From: Phaseolus vulgaris | Taxonomy: Eukaryota > Streptophyta > Magnoliopsida > Fabales > Fabaceae | NCBI RefSeq assembly: GCF_000499845.2 | Contig: NC_023756.2 | Location: 8,849,344-8,913,343 of the forward strand | DNA: 64,000 nt | Direction: 5' to 3' | Shown: positions 36,210-48,929 of the stretch, piece after piece | Layout: the number at the start of each line of letters is the position of its first letter | Numbering within the stretch: the first letter of the stretch is position 1 | Notes under the pieces: generated by a model | Seen by the model: only the letters and a program-made list of their open reading frames with translations | What the model was told of the DNA's origin: nothing | The model's database searches: none | Translations under genes and position numbers: made by a program

Positions 36210-37260
36210 ATGGGACCCACCATCTGATTTATGTGGTTGAAAAAATTTATGATTAATGGATTATTTATATTTAAAAAATATGTGTAAATCAATCTTTAAA
36301 AGGAACAAATAAATTATAGAATAATAATTTTTAAATTATGCATCAATGTATTAACATAATTTAGTATAAATTATGAAGTAATATATTTTTAAGTATGACT
36401 AAATATATTAACACTCTTTTAAAATTGGTATAAAGTAAAAACATTTTATTCAATAAAATAGTATCAAGCCAGTCAAATAAAAGTTTCATATTAAATTTGA
36501 TATTACTAGTTTATTTAAGTGTGTAGATTACAATTACAAAGATAAGAGATGAATAATGATCAGAACATTCAATTGAATTAAAATAATATGATAAGTTGTA
36601 ATATTAAGTTATTAATAAAATTAACAATTGCTAAACGATTTATAATATTTTTTGGAAAATAAATAATTGGTTTAAAAGACTATGTAATAAAAGATTTATT
36701 ATAATTCTTGTTATTTAAAGAAATAAAGTTCAATATTATAAGTTTATTCATTTTAAATAGGGATAAATCTATTATATATATTTATTGATCATTATTAAAA
36801 ACTAAAATATTAATAAATACTATATTTTTGTTTCGTGTAAATTAAAGATTTGATTTTGTTATAACATGGTTTAAAGTAATACCTTCATTGTAATTAAATA
36901 TGTAAATACAATCATATATCAAATTAAATACTTAAAACTTTAAATTATTGAAAACATTGATATTATTTTTTGGATTGAATTAATTTTATATATTATGATT
37001 AACTACCTTTGCTTTGTGAATCATAGTAATTTAATTTCGAATATTAAAATATGAAAGTTTATTTTATGTTTTGAAGATAAAGGTATTATTGTTGATTTGA
37101 ATATTTAATCGGTAAACATATTATACTAAAATATTACATGGTTTATAAAGTTTTTAAGTATAAATATATGTCATAAAATTATATTAAATCTGTTTATGAA
37201 AAGATTTGTTATATTAGAAAATTGTTTTGTTATATTCATGTCATTGAGTTGTAAACTATG
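36210..37260. other. AT-rich interval without a recognised gene
   Basis: No family similarity was seen on either strand. A short block near 36240-36300 belongs to the duplicated promoter region described above. Confidence 0.4.
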
Positions 37261-37266
37261 TTAATG

Positions 37267-37267
<1 letters not shown>

Positions 37268-37298
<31 letters not shown>

Positions 37299-37320
37299 AT
37301 ATTATATATATATATATATT
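37268..37320. repeat. (TA)n microsatellite
   Basis: An almost uninterrupted TA tract with a few tta interruptions. Similar tracts lie at 32862-32890, 41548-41564 and 46608-46650. Confidence 0.9.
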
Positions 37321-37686
37321 TTAAAGGGTTGGAGAACCTAAATTCGTTATATTATTTTTTTCTTTGTTGATAACATAAAAAATAACAAGCAGGTAAAAGA
37401 ATTTGACATGAAAGTCAATACCATGTTAGCAAGTTTGTTTGTACATTTGTTTTCTTGTTTTAAATGTGAGTAATCCTATCCTAAAGTGTATTTATCTAAT
37501 TCTATATATTTCATATCACATTATATTTTAATTTAGCTCTTTTAGTTAAAGCGTAGAGTAATTACAAAAAATAATATCTTTATGTTATTGTGATAAATAC
37601 TTTAAAAAGTTTCAACTGAATAAATTAGTTGTGAAAATTTTGATTAATACATTTTCAAACTTTATTCCTTTGTTTTAAAATAGGAT

Positions 37687-37704
37687 AAACCCTAAACCCT
37701 AAAC
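37687..37704 (+). repeat. Telomere-like CCCTAAA repeats
   Basis: aaaccctaaaccctaaac contains two and a half plant telomere units. It abuts the LINE RT scrap immediately to its right. Confidence 0.8.
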
Positions 37705-37890
37705 TTACTAGATAGAGTACTTGTAGCTAATGAAACGATAGATGAGCTAAGTCGAAAGAACAAGAGTGTAGTAGTTATAAAGGTAGATTTTGAGAATGTG
37801 TATGACTCGATTAGGTGAAACTTTATAAAATACATGTTAAAAATACTTGGATTCTGTACAAAGGGGATAAATTGTACAACTTGTCGAGTG
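37705..37890 (+). mobile_element. LINE reverse-transcriptase scrap
   Basis: The plus strand reads RVLVANETIDELSRKNKSVV, VIKVDFENVYDSIR and FIKYMLKILGFC. These are the RT domain 1-2 blocks of plant LINEs (LVANEVVDE, KVDFEKAYDSV, LxxMGF). One stop interrupts the frame. About 180 bp remain, and the CACTA-type ORF begins directly after it. Confidence 0.75.
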
Positions 37891-37892
37891 AC

Positions 37893-39470
37893 TTGTGGCT
37901 ACCGCTCTTAGGAGCACAAAGGATTGTTGTGAACCTCCTACAACATCAAGGTATGACATTAGTCAAATAAGCCAATGTGGGTTACTTGTAGAGGACAATT
38001 TCACTCCTCGGGTGGTGGTCATAGGAGAAGTCTTTGAAGGGGACACTACCTTACATAATGTGGCTATCTCCATTGATGTGATGAAGGTGACAGTGGACAA
38101 AGTACGAGTTGTTGAAGCTCCCGTTCCTCTGCCTACAGATGAGGTAACTACTATGGTTAAGGCATGTCAAACATTCATAGCCTAGCCTAGACACCTCTTT
38201 CAATTCATTTCGGAAGCCCCCGTAAGAAATTAATTTGTAATTATTAATTTATATTTATGTATTATATTTATTTAATACAAATGTTATTTATTTTGTAGCA
38301 ACTGCATCGGAAACCAAGTCTGCTAATAAAGAAGCATTCAATTTCCATTGATGATCCTATAACCTCTTTATTAAAGATTGCTTCAGCTATTATAAGTACA
38401 AACCCTGTGCAGGTTCCGTGAGATGACACTATTTTTGAAAGAAGTAGTGAAATCCTTGTATACTTATATATGACTGGTGTGTTAGGGTTTGTAGCTGGAA
38501 ACCACAAGCTAAATATATTTGTCATTCAATTTTTTTATGATGTAAGTCTCTTCCACCTATATCTCATTTTACTTTATTATATTATGTTATTGATTATGCT
38601 TTAATTAATTATTTGTGGGTATTTGTCTAAAGTTTCTATAATAAGGGAAAATATGATGTTTATGGATTCTTGGATCCCCAATTAATTAATCCAACGGGAA
38701 CTCAGAAAGTTGAAACCTAATCATACATCACTAACTGTCTTCATATAGTGGGAAAATAAATATATTTTCCCTTTATATTAATCAGTAAGTAAGTTCAGTT
38801 ACTATAAATGATCAATTATTAGTATTTCATCCTTTAAAGTTTTACTAACTGTTTTCATGGATGATGCAGGGGTCACTGACAATTACTTGTGTTATCCCTA
38901 AATGATAGCACTGTTGTGTGGTTTTTTTCATTGCACAAGAAACAACCCACATATCTCAAGTAAATAGTTGACATTATCAACTTACCTATGTACAATACTT
39001 AAATGTCTACTAACAAGTTTTTTTTTATTAATTACCTCATATAGTGGATATAACAAATTGAGATGTCGACACAGTGAAGATTGTCAAAAGCTGACATGGC
39101 TGATCCTAAAGTTTTTTGTAATTTTCTATCTTCCTCTCTTCATTGTTTGTCAAAATATCAATATTAACTTTTAATTAATATTAAATTGTAGTGCAATAAT
39201 CAATCGGAATGGTATGAGTGTGTCTACTATGTTATGCAATGGATGACTACCATTATAAGACTTAGCATTAATAGAGGTTAAGAACATGCAATCATATTTA
39301 AATTATTGTTTATAATAAACTATATGTACTTTAACATTAATTTTAACTTATTTTGTATTGCAGTATTTTATGGATACTCAACCACTAAATTTGGCCACAA
39401 TGAACTATGTGAGGACTGCTTGAACCATATATTTCATTAGGTTCTACAAGTCTAAGATAGAAAATGAATA
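37893..39470 (+). pseudogene. CACTA-associated ORF with Ulp1-like C-terminus, copy A
   Basis: Plus-strand blocks match copy B at 54.8-56.6 kb exon by exon. They are CCEPPTTSRYDIS, PRVVVIGEVFEGDTTLHNVA and PTDEVTTMVKACQTFIA (37905-38185); HRKPSLLIKK through FVIQFFYD after an intron (38299-38540); VYGFLDP...NPTG; then VLSLNDSTVVWFFSLHKK (38895-38945) and ECVYYVMQWMTTIIRL (about 39215-39262). The last two match the His-containing and Cys-containing blocks of Ulp1/C48 cysteine peptidases found in the C-terminal ORFs of plant CACTA elements. The Trp after the catalytic His is a TGA stop, and other stops are present. No transposase or element ends are attached. Confidence 0.75.
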
Positions 39471-39640
39471 ATATATAGGTTTAAGACATTTTTTTTTGTC
39501 ATTTTTTGTCAGAAAACTCAAGTGTTTTACATAGCATAAGGTTCCTTCTTAGTGTGTTAGTTTATTGTTTGCAAACATCTAAATCATTCATGGACGCAAC
39601 ATCAGTGCCAACACCTGTATCATTGTTCACAACCATCATT

Positions 39641-40043
39641 CACTACAAGAAAATCATGAAATAGAAACCAATTTTTAGAGACCAAAATAATTAGTTACAA
39701 TAGGAACTAAAATAGAGACCATTTTAGAAACTAACAAAAAAATTGGTTTCTAAATTAGTTTATATTATTTTCTATTATTGTTAAATAGTTTCTAAATTGG
39801 TATCTAATTAGCAACTAAGGTTTTAGATACCAATTATTTAGTTTCTAAATTTAGTCTCTAAAACCTTGGTTGCTAATTAGATACCAATTTAGAAACTATT
39901 TAACAATAATAGAAAATAATAGAAACTAATTTAGAAACCAAATTTCTTTTTAGTTTCTAAAATGGTCTCTAATTTAGTTACTATTGCAACTAATTATTTT
40001 AGTCTCTAAAAATTGGTTTCTATTTTATGATTTTCTTGTAGTG
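39641..40043. mobile_element. CACTA-type MITE, 403 bp foldback, TSD ATT
   Basis: It starts CACTACAAGAAAATCATGAA and ends ttatgattttcttgtagtg. The halves are near-perfect inverted repeats (agaaaccaatttttagagac / gtctctaaaaattggtttct). The 3 bp duplication att flanks it (39638-39640 and 40044-40046). Of the three full-length family members in the window it has the best-preserved hairpin, so it is probably the youngest. Confidence 0.93.
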
Positions 40044-40059
40044 ATTGCTATGTTTTTTT

Positions 40060-40370
40060 AGTCAGGAAGACTAAGCTTTTACAATTTATTTTGCTTATGT
40101 TCTGTTTTGCGATTGTTCATGGTTTGTAAGCTAGGTGGCAAGTTTTTGGTTGATATGAAGATGAAAAGGTATTCTTTGAACATTATTATGCTTTATAAGG
40201 GTTGGATCACCCTTGAAGTGGACCTATTTAATTTTATTGCTATTTGCTGACAAAAGAAAAAGTTAGGCGACAAGCTTGTTTTTGTTCTTGAAAAAGGATT
40301 GGAAGACCCTAAAGTATCCCCATTTAATCTAATTATTTTTTACTGATAAAAAAATTGTTCATAGCCATCA
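40060..40370 (+). mobile_element. LINE 3' tail
   Basis: tttataagggttggatcacc followed by cttgaagtgg and ctatttgctgacaaaag is the 3' UTR signature that also ends the LINE tails near 49070-49140 (tataagggttgtgacacccc) and, reversed, near 46860-46900. No coding sequence remains. Confidence 0.65.
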
Positions 40371-40399
40371 TAACTATAATCTCTTTTTTCTTCACTCTT

Positions 40400-41430
40400 T
40401 TTTAATAAATGATCATAATAATTACAACACACGATAGGGCCTATCTATGTTTTAGAGCATGAAAATGATAGACATGCAAATTTAAGATTCAAATATATCA
40501 ATGTGTTTTCCACACTTCTAACCTTCTATAGGTAAATTTCAAATTGGATGTGAGATATAAAACAAATGCATGCATTGGTGTATCTTATCTCAATGCATAA
40601 AAAATATGAGTATTTGATCTTTCACACTACATAGTATGAAAAATCTCATTAGATTAACATCCAAAGTTAATGCAACATAATAAACATGGTTTACTATTAT
40701 GTCTAACTTTTTAATATTTCTCATAAAAACAACATTTATATATTTCTTTTACTTCTTATATTATTATGTTGCATACAGTTTGAGATGCTAACCTAATAAC
40801 ATGATTCATCCATTCATTCATATTTTTTTTAGGAGTATGCAAGTTTATATAGGAGGGTCTCTATGATATTCTAACTAGGATTTTATAGTAGGAACCTTTT
40901 GCATATGAGTGAGATGAAGAGTAATCATGATCAATTATATGCTATCCCAATTAGAGTTTGATGTTATATTTGAGAATGGATTATGAGGGTATTTTTTTAA
41001 TATGATTTTATTCATGTTCTTATATAGTGTACTTCATATGTCTTTGTTTTATGTTATTATACTACACACATTTAGAGATAAAAATACTAGTAAATACTAC
41101 TACATTAAAATATTTGAGTCAATTGAAAGAGTTTGTGTTAATGCATATGCGACGTTATAATTAAGTGTGACATAAAGATATATATCTTCACTCATTTTTC
41201 TATGTCTATTTTTCTTTAGTTTCTTTTCCAATATATGTGTTGACGTTACTACAAACAAATGTTAAAGATGATGAATACCTGATAGTTATCATTTAGAAAC
41301 TTATCTCCCATTAAATCTAATAATGAATCCATTAAAATCAATATTTAAACTTATCTGCAATTAATGAAAGTTATCAATAACAGTAAAGTAAACGAGGGTT
41401 TGTGATTATTTAGTATCCCCATTTTTTTAA
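40400..41430. other. Interval without a recognised gene
   Basis: AT-rich sequence. No family similarity seen on either strand. Confidence 0.4.
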
Positions 41431-42060
41431 ATAAGGTATAAAATTGTTTTGTGTTATAAATACTACAAATTATCACTATAATAGAAATATACCTAAGAAA
41501 ATAATAGAATTGATTAAATAATATTGCTACTCCGGGGAATTTATATATATATATATATATATAATTAGTAATGTTATTACTCATACTAATACTAATACAA
41601 CAACTATATTATATAACACTAAAAATAATAACATTGAAATTTAATATGCCAAAGGTTTATTGATTATTGTTAATTAAATTATTAATTTTGATAATAAATA
41701 AAAGAAAAGGTAAACTTTCTTAAAATCATAATTTTGATAGTTACTGTGTCTCATACTTATGTTTGATGCAGATGAAAATAAAAAATTTGTGAGTTTGATT
41801 GGTACAACATTACAAGTGGCAGACATGCATGGTTAGATTCAAATTTTTGACCATGCGTTGCAACTTCTTAGGTTTTGTGCATAAATGTCAAATTTGACTG
41901 TCAGATTCAACTATGCATGAAAAATTGATCATAATTTGTCTTATAAGAAAACATTGAAATGAGTACCATTGATCCAATGAATTCAATAACTTTACTGAGA
42001 TGAAGTTAACGTCAAAGTCTTGAGATGCTGAATCAGGTTACAATGTTATATTATTATTTT
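41430..42060 (+). repeat. Left arm of the second inverted duplication
   Basis: It matches the reverse complement of 45975-46750. Anchors are attgctactccgggg (about 41522) with ccccggagtagcaat (about 46652), gtttgattggtacaacatt (about 41795) with its complement near 46230, and gatgctgaatcaggttacaa (about 42026) with ttgtaacctaattcagcatc near 45990. Arm lengths differ because the right arm has an extra stretch (about 46260-46480). Confidence 0.88.
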
Positions 42061-42176
42061 TGAAGAGCAATTTGAAATTTTTTGCTGAATAATTTAGGTA
42101 TGAAGAATTCTGTTTTGAATTTGGAGAAACATAAATATACTGAGAAACAATTATTAATATTTATAAATATTTAATA

Positions 42177-42522
42177 CACTAATTTAAAAAAAAAATTGCT
42201 ATAATGATTAAATTAGAAATTATTTTAGGGACTAAATAAATTTTTAGTTTCTAAATTAGTTTTTATTACTGTTAAATGGTTTTTATATTGGTATCTAATT
42301 AGTGGTCAAAGTTTTTGGTATCAAATTTAGAAACTAAATAATTGGTAGTTAAAACTTTGACATCTAATTAGATACTAATTTAAAAATTATTTAACAATAA
42401 TAGAAACTAATTTAAAAACATTTTTTTTTAGTTTCTAAAATAGTTTTTAATTTAGTTACTATTACAACTAATTATTTTGTTCTCTAAAAATTGAATTTTA
42501 TTTGATGATTTTCTTTGTAGTG
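42177..42522. mobile_element. CACTA-type MITE, degraded, TSD ATA
   Basis: It begins cactaatttaaaaaaaaaat and ends gatgattttctttgtagtg, with ata on both sides (42174-42176 and 42523-42525). The interior is the same tagtttctaaatta foldback as at 39641-40043, but the left terminus is strongly diverged. Confidence 0.75.
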
Positions 42523-42529
42523 ATAATGG

Positions 42530-43600
42530 ATTGTGTTTTAGTTTTTTTTATGTGAACTGTGTATTATAGTGTATGTGATGTTTGTTAGAAGTATAAGTAT
42601 ATGTTAAGTTAAGGGTATAATAGAAGAATAATTGCATCTTAGAGTTATTTTCGATAGTAAATACTTGATGCATCAGTAGAATAACCTAAATTAATTTCTT
42701 TATTCATTAATATTTATGAGATCATATATTATTTGCATTCAAATTTAAGTCAAAATTGAATACTAGTGTATCGTGTGTAATAAACACAGAAGAAAGGTTA
42801 CACCTAGGTATTTATTTATAGTGTTGGATTCATTAACACAATTAATTAGAAGTCCACAGTATATGAATGAATATGTTTGCCATTGTTTCGGTACTGTAAC
42901 TACTCTCAATTAATTCAAATCAGACTTTCATTTCAATCAAGTAAAACTACAAGGCATTTTCATTCAAAAATATAAAACTTTTAACACTAATAGTACTATA
43001 AAAGTAAAATATCACCCTTCCACCAAAATTACTATTAATACCAAAATTAGTCAACAACGGTCACATTATTAATAACATAAATATCATCATTAATTTGAAT
43101 CTCACAATTCAATTTGACATTTATGTATACGAGGTTGCATTGGAAACCCACAATATGGAAGAATTTTAATCCATATGCACATGAAGTTTTTTTTTTTATA
43201 TGTATTAGCAGACTTATCTTTTGTGTTCTCTAAAAGGGTTTCTACATATTTAATTGGTTTTATGAATTGTCTTGATAAAAAATTTGACTTTTTTTTTTAT
43301 CAGCAATGACTTTTTTTTTTTTACTAAGATCCTTTATGTAGCATGTAGTATACCGTTTTCAAATTTGAGTATGTGAAAGAGTATGAAGAGTCTATAAGGT
43401 TTTGTATAGTCTTTTGAAGTTGCACTTGACAGAGATTGTGAAGATCAAAGACCGAGAAAACTAATGTGTGGATGGAAAAATGCTAAACTTTTTAATGCAA
43501 AGATTTTAGCTATCTAAAAATAGTGTCGATCAAAGCAGAGATGATATTAGAGTGGGTTAAACAGATTTTACTGCAACAAAATTGTAAAATTTAGAGTCAA
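42530..43600. other. Interval without a recognised gene
   Basis: AT-rich sequence inside the loop of the second inverted duplication. No coding similarity was seen. Confidence 0.4.
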
Positions 43601-43899
43601 CTAAGAGAAGATTACATCGGCACTAACAATTTTTAGAAAAAAAAATGCTTATAAAAAATAATAAAATAATAATGGTAAGCGTCGGTTTAGCCGATGTCAT
43701 CAGAATAAAATGAATTATATTTAAAAAATATAGAAAATGAGGTAGCTAGGGTCTAAAATAATATCTAAAATAAAACTAAAACTAAATGAAATTATATCTA
43801 AAATAATACACAAAAAAAATGAGGTAGACTGGGCCTACCTGATTTTACTGACTAAAACAACTGAAATTAAATGAATTATATTTTTTTTTTTAAAATACC

Positions 43900-44230
43900 A
43901 AAAAACGAGGTAGGGAAGTCCTAGCTGACGCTATAGGTGACGTGAATTTGCAAGGGCATGGCCAACGCTACACGTTAGAGACATTAGATGGGGTGCGCGG
44001 GTTATTAGTGAACCCGAAATCACTTTACAGACGCAAGCGTCCCTTCTAGCGATGACTAAGCTCCACTCTATTAGCGTCTCTTTTAGCGATGACGGAGTCC
44101 ACTTTATTAGCATCTCTTTAACAAGGGATAAGCCTTCATTTAGCATAGTTGAGTCCACTTTATTAACATCATTCTTATCGGCGTAATTGTTTAAAATTTC
44201 ACGTATATAGCATAATTTTTTTGCACACAT
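43900..44230. repeat. GC-richer block with degenerate short direct repeats
   Basis: Around 44040-44165 a unit of roughly 36-60 bp recurs: tagcgatgactaagctccac...attagcgtct, tagcgatgacggagtccact...attagcatct, and a diverged third ending gagtccactttattaacatc. Base composition is less AT-rich than the surroundings. It could be the subterminal part of an unrecognised DNA transposon. The minus-strand open frame here has no family resemblance. Confidence 0.5.
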
Positions 44231-44239
44231 AACACCAAC

Positions 44240-45540
44240 ACAAATATATACTTAGTGTCGATTTTTTAACATTTGAGACTTTTATTAGCCAATCTAAGAT
44301 CATGTTTTCTTGTAATCAATTATAATATTAAAAGTGGTTGTGACTTAGACACTTGCTTCGTGAATGCAAAGTAAGTTTTTTTTTTTAATGTTAAAAATAT
44401 CTTCATGTATACAAATACAAGGTTATACTTTCCAAATATCTAAGCTTGTATACATTTTTTTTACAAAGAATGAATTAAATAACTTGGACATTTAAAGAAT
44501 ATCCAAATCCTATTAAAAAAAAAAAAGACAAGTATGTCAATTTAGTTAAAAAAACCTCAAAATTCCCCTAGAATGTGGGTTATAATGTTGTATACATAAA
44601 TGATAAATTGGATTGTGAAATTCAAATAATTGATTATAATATTTGTTATTAGTAATGTGACTGTTGTTGGTAATATAATCATTTATATCATCTCAATATT
44701 GATAGTAATTTTGTGGTCGGATTGATTCCTCTATAGAATCCTTTACCTTTATAATGTTCTTAATTTAGTGTTAAAAATTTATTTTCCAAAAAAAAATGCC
44801 TTGTAGTCTTACTTGACTCAAATGAAATAATGTGCAACTATTAGATATATCAAAACAAATAATCTGTGACTATTAAATGGACCAAATCAGAGCAATATGC
44901 GTTTTTAGAATAATTTTTTATTTTATAAACAATGTTAATATTCTAATATGGTATTTGGGGTCTACTTTATCACAATTTTTTTTATTTTATTTAAAAAATT
45001 AATTCTATGTCTCAACTTAAAAAAAAAAAAAATGTTTAGACTTCCAGAAAAAATAACATAACTTACATTTAAAAAATATCTTTTGTATACTTATTGAAAC
45101 TTCTTTATTTTTTATTAATAAAAAGAACATCACCCTCTTCATAAAAAAACATGAACCCTTACACTTACAAATCTGAATTACCCTGCAAACTAAGGGTAGT
45201 GCTGCAGACTTCAGGGGTACTGCTACATTGCCTACTTAAAGGCTTTATCTTAAGACCACTGACGTGTAATCTTTCTTCTCTGTTTATTTGACACATACAG
45301 CTCTTCAATTTTGATGGAAATAATATATGATATGATCTGATATATTAATGAATAAAGAAATTAAGATGGAAGCATTTGAGATAGTGAAGACTGGTACAAA
45401 ACAATAAGTGAAGTAGTAATAATTTTTATTTTCTTGGAACTACAGACGCTAATACTACATAACAAAACCGTTTCTTGGAAAATCTCCCTCCACCACCACA
45501 CAGAACACCAAGTACAAGAACTAGAACATTATCAAAATTT
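44240..45540. other. Interval without a recognised gene
   Basis: AT-rich. No coding similarity was seen. Confidence 0.4.
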
Positions 45541-45559
45541 TCTCATTAAATTCTCGTAC

Positions 45560-45810
45560 AGATGTAGCATTGAGATGCTCAACTAGGTTATTAATGTATC
45601 ATTGAGATGCTCAACTAAGTTCTTAATCCTAGACTGCTGCAAGGCCATAAGTGGTGAACTGCTGCACCCTCATCCATTTGCAGTCATGCATAGAGATTCT
45701 CATCTTTTTCTTTTGCAGTGATGCATAGAGATGGTTATCCTTTTGGAGTCATGCATGGAATTTCATTGGTACAACGTATGGAATTTGATTGGTACAACGT
45801 TGAATCTAAT
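45560..45810. repeat. Cluster of short tandem duplications
   Basis: Three different words are duplicated back to back: cattgagatgctcaactagg (about 45570 and 45601), gcagtcatgcatagagat-like (about 45680, 45717 and, diverged, 45750), and atggaatttcattggtacaa (about 45758 and 45779). The last resembles the gattggtacaacatt word of the inverted arms. Confidence 0.75.
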
Positions 45811-45974
45811 TATTTTAAAGATTATTACTCTTTTTTTCGAAATTTTTTTTTTTTTTTTTTTTAATCTAATTATTTCTTGGTAAGTATTCAAAGGAAGAAA
45901 ACAATAACTTTAATGTTGTGGGCTGCTAAAGTAGCATGGTGCAGTAAATAGCAACTGCTACTGTTTTGCAAAAT

Positions 45975-46603
45975 AGCTTGTGTTTGTAACCTAATTCAGC
46001 ATCTAATGCCAAATTAATGCATCATCTGAGTAAAGTTTTTGAATTCATTGGATGAGTGTACACATTTCAATGTTTTCTTATAAGACAAATTGTGATGAAT
46101 TTTTCATGCACAGTTGAATCTGACAGTCAAATTTGACATTTATGCACAAAACTTAAGAAGTTCCAAGGCATGGTCGTAAATCTGAATCTAACCATGCATG
46201 TCTGCCCACTTGTAATGTTGTACCAATCAAACTCACAAATTTTTTATTTTCATTTTTTTATTGAAAATAAATAAATTAAATAAAAAAAATACTTTCAGAG
46301 TATCCCAACTATAATTCTAAAAAGGAATAAAAATAAATAAATTTATTTTCATATGCATCAAACATAAGAATGACTGTTAAAATTATGATTTTAAGAAAGT
46401 TTACCTTTTCTTTTTTCCACCACACATTACTTTTCTCTGTCCAATAAGTGTTTTTTTATCAGCTCTGTCCATTAAGTTGCAATCTTTATTTATTATCAAT
46501 ATTAATAATTTAATTAGCAATAATCAATAAACATTTGGCATATTAAATTTCAAAGTTATTATTTTTAGTATTATATAATATAGTTGTCGTATTAGTATCG
46601 AGT

Positions 46604-46652
<49 letters not shown>

Positions 46653-46750
46653 CCCCGGAGTAGCAATATTATTAATCAATTCTATTATTTTCTTAGGTAT
46701 ATTTCTATTATATTTAATAATGTGTAGTATTTATAAGACAAAACAATATT
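45975..46750 (-). repeat. Right arm of the second inverted duplication
   Basis: Reverse complement of 41430-42060 (anchors given there). A (TA)n tract (46608-46650) sits at the same place as the TA tract in the left arm but is longer. Confidence 0.88.
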
Positions 46751-46849
46751 ATACATTATTTATAATAAATCGAGATAAAATATTATATTTATTAATAATA
46801 AATGTGTATACGAATTTTTATTTTTTTTTATCGGTAATAATAAATAAAT

Positions 46850-47320
46850 AAATATGAATCACTTTTGGGGTGGTTCAACCCTTATACATAATGACAACCT
46901 TAATCACATCCAGTAGACATACAACCAAGTATGGCTACACAAGATACTCTTAACTTAATGCAGAAAAGGACACCTGACATACTAAGTAAACATCTCATAA
47001 GATTATCCTAATACAAATCATCGAATCTAAACATCGCAGACTGAGACTTGGATGAAACCCAAGACCAAGGTTTTAGTTGGACCAACGCGAAAGCCTCCCG
47101 TACATCTATTACTCCCCTTTTAAATATAACCCTATTCCTATGCCTCCAGACCTCATTAATTACTACAATCCAAATTCCTCCCCAAACCTTATTCACCGAA
47201 GTCGGCGCACTGCTCATCCTAAACTGGGAAAAAATTAACAATTGAACATTATGAAACACAATTCTGCATACCCAGTCATACACAACAATGGTTCCACAAT
47301 AACCAAGCAAATCTGCACTC
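46850..47320 (-). mobile_element. LINE C-terminal and 3' tail fragment
   Basis: The minus strand reads WGGIWIVVINEVWRHRNRVI, FKRGVIDVREAFALVQLKPW and SWVSSKSQSAMFRFDD. This is the conserved C-terminus of plant LINE ORF2. The 3' UTR signature (tataagggttgaaccacccc on the minus strand) follows at about 46900-46860. Confidence 0.8.
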
Positions 47321-47329
47321 GAAGAATAA

Positions 47330-48925
47330 CTGATTTGTACTTCCTATTTTTTTATTTTGATTAAAAAAAAACTGATTCATCCGGAAATGTTTCAAATGTT
47401 AAGTTTTATTTAAATGAATTGAGTTAGTTGGCTTGAAAAAAAAAACATTCTAATTCATTATAAATTGTACAGTAAATATCATTCAATGTAATTAATTTAA
47501 TTCTTTTATAAATGTTAGATGTGATTAAATCAAAGAGATAACTATTGTAAAAGTACATTCTGAATGATAGGTAAGTTAAAGAAAACTATAAGGTTTAAAT
47601 AAGTTTAAGTTCTCTATATTTATCTGATTTTTATTTTAAACACTTAATAATTTTTTTTTCATTTTAGATACCTAATAAAAGACCTTATCATATTTTGGAA
47701 ATGTATTAATGATAAAAAAATAGAAGTTGAAAAAAATCAAAAATTATTTCAAAGATAATTAAAATAATTAACATAATACTAAAGAAAAAATATAAAATAA
47801 ATATTTCTTATAAACTTAAACCAAATTTTATAATTTATTAGATACCTAATTTTTAAAAAAAAATATTTATTAGACATTCAAAAACAAATTTTGAATGTAT
47901 ACAAAATGAAATTCTACATTAAGAAGCTAAATCTTATTTAACACTTCTAAAGAATTTTTTACAATGTTTAAAATTTTATCGACATAATTTCATTTAATAA
48001 TAAATGTTTGGACTATATTTATGAAAAAATTCACTATTCTAATTATATTCATCTAATTAGATTTATTTTGATCGTAATTGTTATTTTTACTAATTTTGTG
48101 TTTTTAATCGCATGAAAGGATCTAATCTCAAAGTAGACGGTCTGACTAGACGACTTGATAAAAACGTATAATTAAATGGTCTTAATGAAGTGTGTTCATG
48201 CCGAATCATGCATAAGTTCAAGTTATTTCTCTAAATCAAAACGGGAAAACAAATCTAAGTTAAAGAATTAGAACATTAAATTTGCAATATCTCGTAAATA
48301 GATTTGGAAGCAAATTTTCTGTAGAGATATTCTCTCAAATTTCTGAAATTAAAAATCCCCTATTAAATGCATCAAAGCAAATCTCGCTTGAATATATTAA
48401 TGGTTCAAGTAAATCTTCTCCAAATATCTCTCGCAATATAATTATAATCAATGTGCAAATTTGAATCGAGTTTGAAAACATAATATTTGGAAGAGAAGGA
48501 AGAACGAGATCTTAAACTTATCAGAAAAGAAGATATCCACTTAATAATTCGAAACATATGCGATAGATTCTGAAATCAATTCTAAGGAAGAACATGTCAT
48601 CACATTTTCCTCATTTTCTTTCTATTTATTCATGATATCAACATGAATTTTTCAACATTTTTTTTAATCAATAGGAATAGATTATTCCCATTTCTAACAA
48701 GTGAACTATTTTAACTCTAAAGAACTAAAACTAACCATTCCCTTTTCTATATTGCATCTATGTTCTCATTCCTTAAACATGTTAATGGGTAGAAAAATAT
48801 ATCATTAAAGACTTAGGGTGCAATAATAACAAAAATTCTTTGCTCAAAAATGGTTATAAACAATGAATTTTATTTACCTAAAGGTTGACTATTTGTCCCT
48901 AATTTTCTAATTAACACAATTTCCT
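47330..48925. other. Interval without a recognised gene
   Basis: AT-rich sequence. Short open frames only, with no recognised similarity. Confidence 0.4.
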
Positions 48926-48929
48926 CAAT

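Noticed and set aside
41351..41584. Minus-strand ORF with a Tyr-Ile repeat
   Set aside because: The repeat comes from the TA microsatellite, and the frame is not kept in the inverted copy at 46.6 kb.
43931..44230. Minus-strand ORF of 99 codons
   Set aside because: It lies in a short-repeat block with no domain similarity. The openness is explained by the less AT-rich composition.
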